Of a DNA stretch of 43,142 nucleotides, positions 41,426-43,142 are shown one piece after another. Origin of the DNA: an uncultured Ruminobacter sp. (lineage in GTDB: Bacteria > Pseudomonadota > Gammaproteobacteria > Enterobacterales > Succinivibrionaceae); assembly GCA_902776415.1 (NCBI GenBank), contig CACYPY010000016.1, positions 1-43,142 on the forward strand. The letters run 5' to 3'. Every line of letters starts with the position of its first letter. Positions within the stretch are counted from its first letter, which is position 1. A program made the translations under genes and the position numbers. The notes under the pieces were generated by a model. It worked only from the letters and a program-made list of their open reading frames with translations, was not told the DNA's origin and did no database searches.

Positions 41426-42577
41426 ATGACGAACAATATTTTAAAAAGAACACTGTCTTTTGCCTGCGGCGTACTGATCAGCATGGTCTGCGCAGGTTCC
41501 GTTGCGGCTAAGGAGGGCCCGGCAGCGAATGCTCCGGCCAGAGCTCCTGTAAAGGTTATTCTTGATACCGACATGGTAGAGCTTTTTGATGACGGCATTG
41601 CCATGATGATGCTTTTGAATGACCCCGGCATTGATCTTCTGGGAGTGGTTACCGTTACCGGAAATTCCTGGGCCAATGACGGCATGGCCTATCTTGTGAA
41701 GCAGCTTTCCGTAATGAAGACAAACAAGAAGCAGCTCCCGGTTCTGGCTATCGGCGAACAGTACCCGGATCGCCGCGGCGGCGGTTTCGGGAGGGACATT
41801 CTGAAGAAGGAGCTGGCCTCCTACGGTGATGTCATGGAGGGGTATATCGGTGCACAGGAAACCGACAATCCGAAGTCCTGGAAGGATGCCTACAAAAAGC
41901 ACTACGGCGTCAAGGCTCCTGACTGGAAGGTCCGGGAGGACGGTGTGAACTATCTTATCGAAATGGCTCACAGGTATCCGCATCAGATAAAGCTGGTGGC
42001 CATCGGCCCCACCACCAACATTGCCCGGGCGGTGCAGAAGGATCCCGAAGTGGCAGCTCTTTTTGACGAGGTTATTTACATGGGCGGCGCCTTCTGGGTG
42101 AAGGGAAATGCCCACGAGAACGCCGAATTCAATATCTGGCTGGATCCGGAATCCACGAAGGTGGCTTACCGTGCCCCCTTTGACAATCAGACCTTTGTGG
42201 CTTTGGACGTTACCGACAAGACCATCATGGATCACGATCGCTTCAATAAGATCCGCTCCCATATCAAAAACCCGGAGCTTCTGAAGATGTTTAACGAATC
42301 CTTCTTCGCCAAACGTTTTGATGCGGACAAGGACAACAAGTTCTCCTGGTTTGTCTGGGATGTGATTGCCGCAGCCATCACCATTGATCCTTCCCTGATT
42401 CTCGCTACCCGCCATGCCTATATTGACTGCGTGGATCAGCCGGGTGCCAGCTACGGCCGCACCGTTCCGTATACCAAGGATGAAGCTCCTGAAGGCGCCA
42501 GAAGTGCCAGCATCGTTCAGGAAATTGACCAGGACCGTTTCTGGAATATGCTTTACAGCTACCTTGAGCAGTTCTGA
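41426..42577 (+). CDS. Periplasmic nucleoside hydrolase (IUNH family)
   Basis: A 383-residue exported enzyme with signal peptide LKRTLSFACGVLISMVCAGS, cleaved at VAA|KE. The N-terminal metal-binding motif is ILDTDMVELFDDG (D47, D49, D55, D56). This keeps the Asp cluster of nucleoside hydrolases but has two extra residues compared with the common DTDxGxDD; other subgroups also lengthen this loop. IGPTTNIARAV, YMGGAF and a C-terminal FVWDVIAAA segment are family landmarks. It splits nucleosides into base and ribose in the periplasm, complementing the 5'-nucleotidase. Confidence 0.88.
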   Translation: MTNNILKRTLSFACGVLISMVCAGSVAAKEGPAANAPARAPVKVILDTDMVELFDDGIAMMMLLNDPGIDLLGVVTVTGNSWANDGMAYLVKQLSVMKTNKKQLPVLAIGEQYPDRRGGGFGRDILKKELASYGDVMEGYIGAQETDNPKSWKDAYKKHYGVKAPDWKVREDGVNYLIEMAHRYPHQIKLVAIGPTTNIARAVQKDPEVAALFDEVIYMGGAFWVKGNAHENAEFNIWLDPESTKVAYRAPFDNQTFVALDVTDKTIMDHDRFNKIRSHIKNPELLKMFNESFFAKRFDADKDNKFSWFVWDVIAAAITIDPSLILATRHAYIDCVDQPGASYGRTVPYTKDEAPEGARSASIVQEIDQDRFWNMLYSYLEQF

Positions 42578-42630
42578 TTTCGGTGAGACGCTCATCCGGA
42601 TTTCAAATCCGAAAGCTCAGGGCTTTGAGA

Positions 42631-42710
42631 TTCGATGATCCGGGTGATTATGGAATGACCTGGGATGATCTGGGATGATCTGGGATGATCTGGGATGATC
42701 TGGGATGATC
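42631..42710 (+). repeat. 10-bp tandem repeat with phased GATC sites
   Basis: Five perfect copies of TGGGATGATC at 42661-42710, preceded by degenerate units (from 42631). Each copy contains GATC, so five Dam-type sites lie exactly 10 bp apart (42667, 42677, 42687, 42697, 42707), plus one at 42637 and another in the terminator tail at 42768. It lies between the nucleoside hydrolase stop and a terminator. Confidence 0.9.
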
Positions 42711-42740
42711 TGAACAGACGGGCTGAATGCCGAATTAAGT

Positions 42741-42767
42741 AAAGGCCGGTTACTCCGGCCTTTTTTT
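42741..42767. terminator. Bidirectional rho-independent terminator
   Basis: AAAGGCCGG (42741-42749) and CCGGCCTTT (42755-42763) form a perfect 9-bp stem with a 5-base loop, and seven T follow on the plus strand (42761-42767). The minus-strand exit has only three T, so it terminates the nucleoside hydrolase strongly and the aminotransferase weakly. Confidence 0.85.
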
Positions 42768-42783
42768 GATCCGAGTTCCGGGA

Positions 42784-43142
42784 CTATTCCCGGTTTTTCA
42801 TTTCCGCGAGAAATCTTCCCGTGCCGTCCCGGAGTCTTCCGAGACCGTCCATCAGCGTGGCTTCGGGACAGGCCAGGTTGATCCTTATGAAGCCCCGTCC
42901 CGCATTTCCGAAGCCGCTTCCCGGAGAGACCCGAAGCCCGGTCTCCCTTCTCAGAAAGGCGGCAAACCTCCTGTCATCCGGAGTTACGTTTCCGATGTCG
43001 GCCCAGAGCAGGTAGGTGGCCTCCGCCGGAACCGGCAGGACTTCGGGGATCTCATTCCGGATGAACCGGGTGGCGAGATTGCGGTTTTTTTCCAGGTTTT
43101 CCCGGAGCGCCAGAAGCCATTCCCGGCCCCGGGTCAGTGCCA
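42784..43142 (-). CDS. C-terminal part of a MalY/PatB-type PLP aminotransferase
   Basis: The last 119 codons of a class I/II aminotransferase, cut by the window edge. It includes FIRNEIPEVL, then PAEATYLLWADI, LRRETGLRVSPGSGFGNAGR, and GFIRINLACPEATL. The last of these holds the substrate-carboxylate-binding Arg (FIRIN), a hallmark of MalY/PatB C-S lyases. The final residues are FLAEMKNRE. Cystathionine beta-lyase or related C-S lyase activity is likely, but the PLP lysine lies outside the window. Confidence 0.85.
   Translation of the reverse strand, partial: ALTRGREWLLALRENLEKNRNLATRFIRNEIPEVLPVPAEATYLLWADIGNVTPDDRRFAAFLRRETGLRVSPGSGFGNAGRGFIRINLACPEATLMDGLGRLRDGTGRFLAEMKNRE

Overview
The window looks like a chromosomal segment (about 43 kb, GC-rich except for the first ~1.65 kb) of a Gram-negative, anaerobic, succinate-producing gammaproteobacterium. 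The evidence is a PqiABC envelope system, several lipoproteins and periplasmic enzymes, a DcuB-type C4-dicarboxylate transporter next to a DASS-type one, and a secreted alpha-amylase. A rumen or gut Succinivibrionaceae-like organism (Succinivibrio, Succinimonas, Ruminobacter or a relative) fits best. That placement is inferred from gene content and memory of the families, not from a marker gene. No rRNA, tRNA or CRISPR array was seen.

Layout. 1-1650 is AT-rich: the start of a probable transposase gene at the left edge, a promoter with nested inverted repeats, and a HigB/HigA-type toxin-antitoxin pair whose toxin is interrupted at a perfect -1 slippery heptamer. 2130-5320 is a four-gene run of unrecognised genes, three of them for exported proteins, including a lipoprotein with an 18-residue helical repeat. 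5337-9934 holds an orphan UmuC and two dicarboxylate transporters transcribed divergently. 10090-13084 carries an IS630-derived protein that has lost its catalytic residues and a DUF6273-DUF4304 fusion. 13297-17067 is pqiABC on the minus strand. 17341-21738 is a cluster of two duplicated gene pairs: two exported proteins with calcium-type loops, and two zinc-ribbon proteins of which the second looks like an internally deleted copy of the first.

21843-34249 combines housekeeping genes (glycerate kinase, M18 aminopeptidase) with genes of accessory character: a dCMP-deaminase-family protein with a new N-terminal domain and a long acidic linker, a solitary Cas6-family RNA endonuclease preceded by a translationally coupled small ORF, a methyltransferase/PLD-helicase two-gene operon, and two tandem GTPases with membrane-type C-terminal segments. 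This is the part most likely to hold an undescribed system, possibly phage defence, but the sequence alone does not prove it.

34434-39365 contains two decayed genes (an AAA-ATPase_like pseudogene and a P1B-type ATPase remnant), an AAC(3)-family acetyltransferase and an outer-membrane 5'-nucleotidase lipoprotein. The right end has a lipoprotein alpha-amylase, a periplasmic nucleoside hydrolase that could work with the 5'-nucleotidase in nucleotide scavenging, a 10-bp tandem repeat that places GATC sites exactly one helical turn apart, a bidirectional terminator, and the C-terminal part of a MalY/PatB-type aminotransferase that runs off the window.
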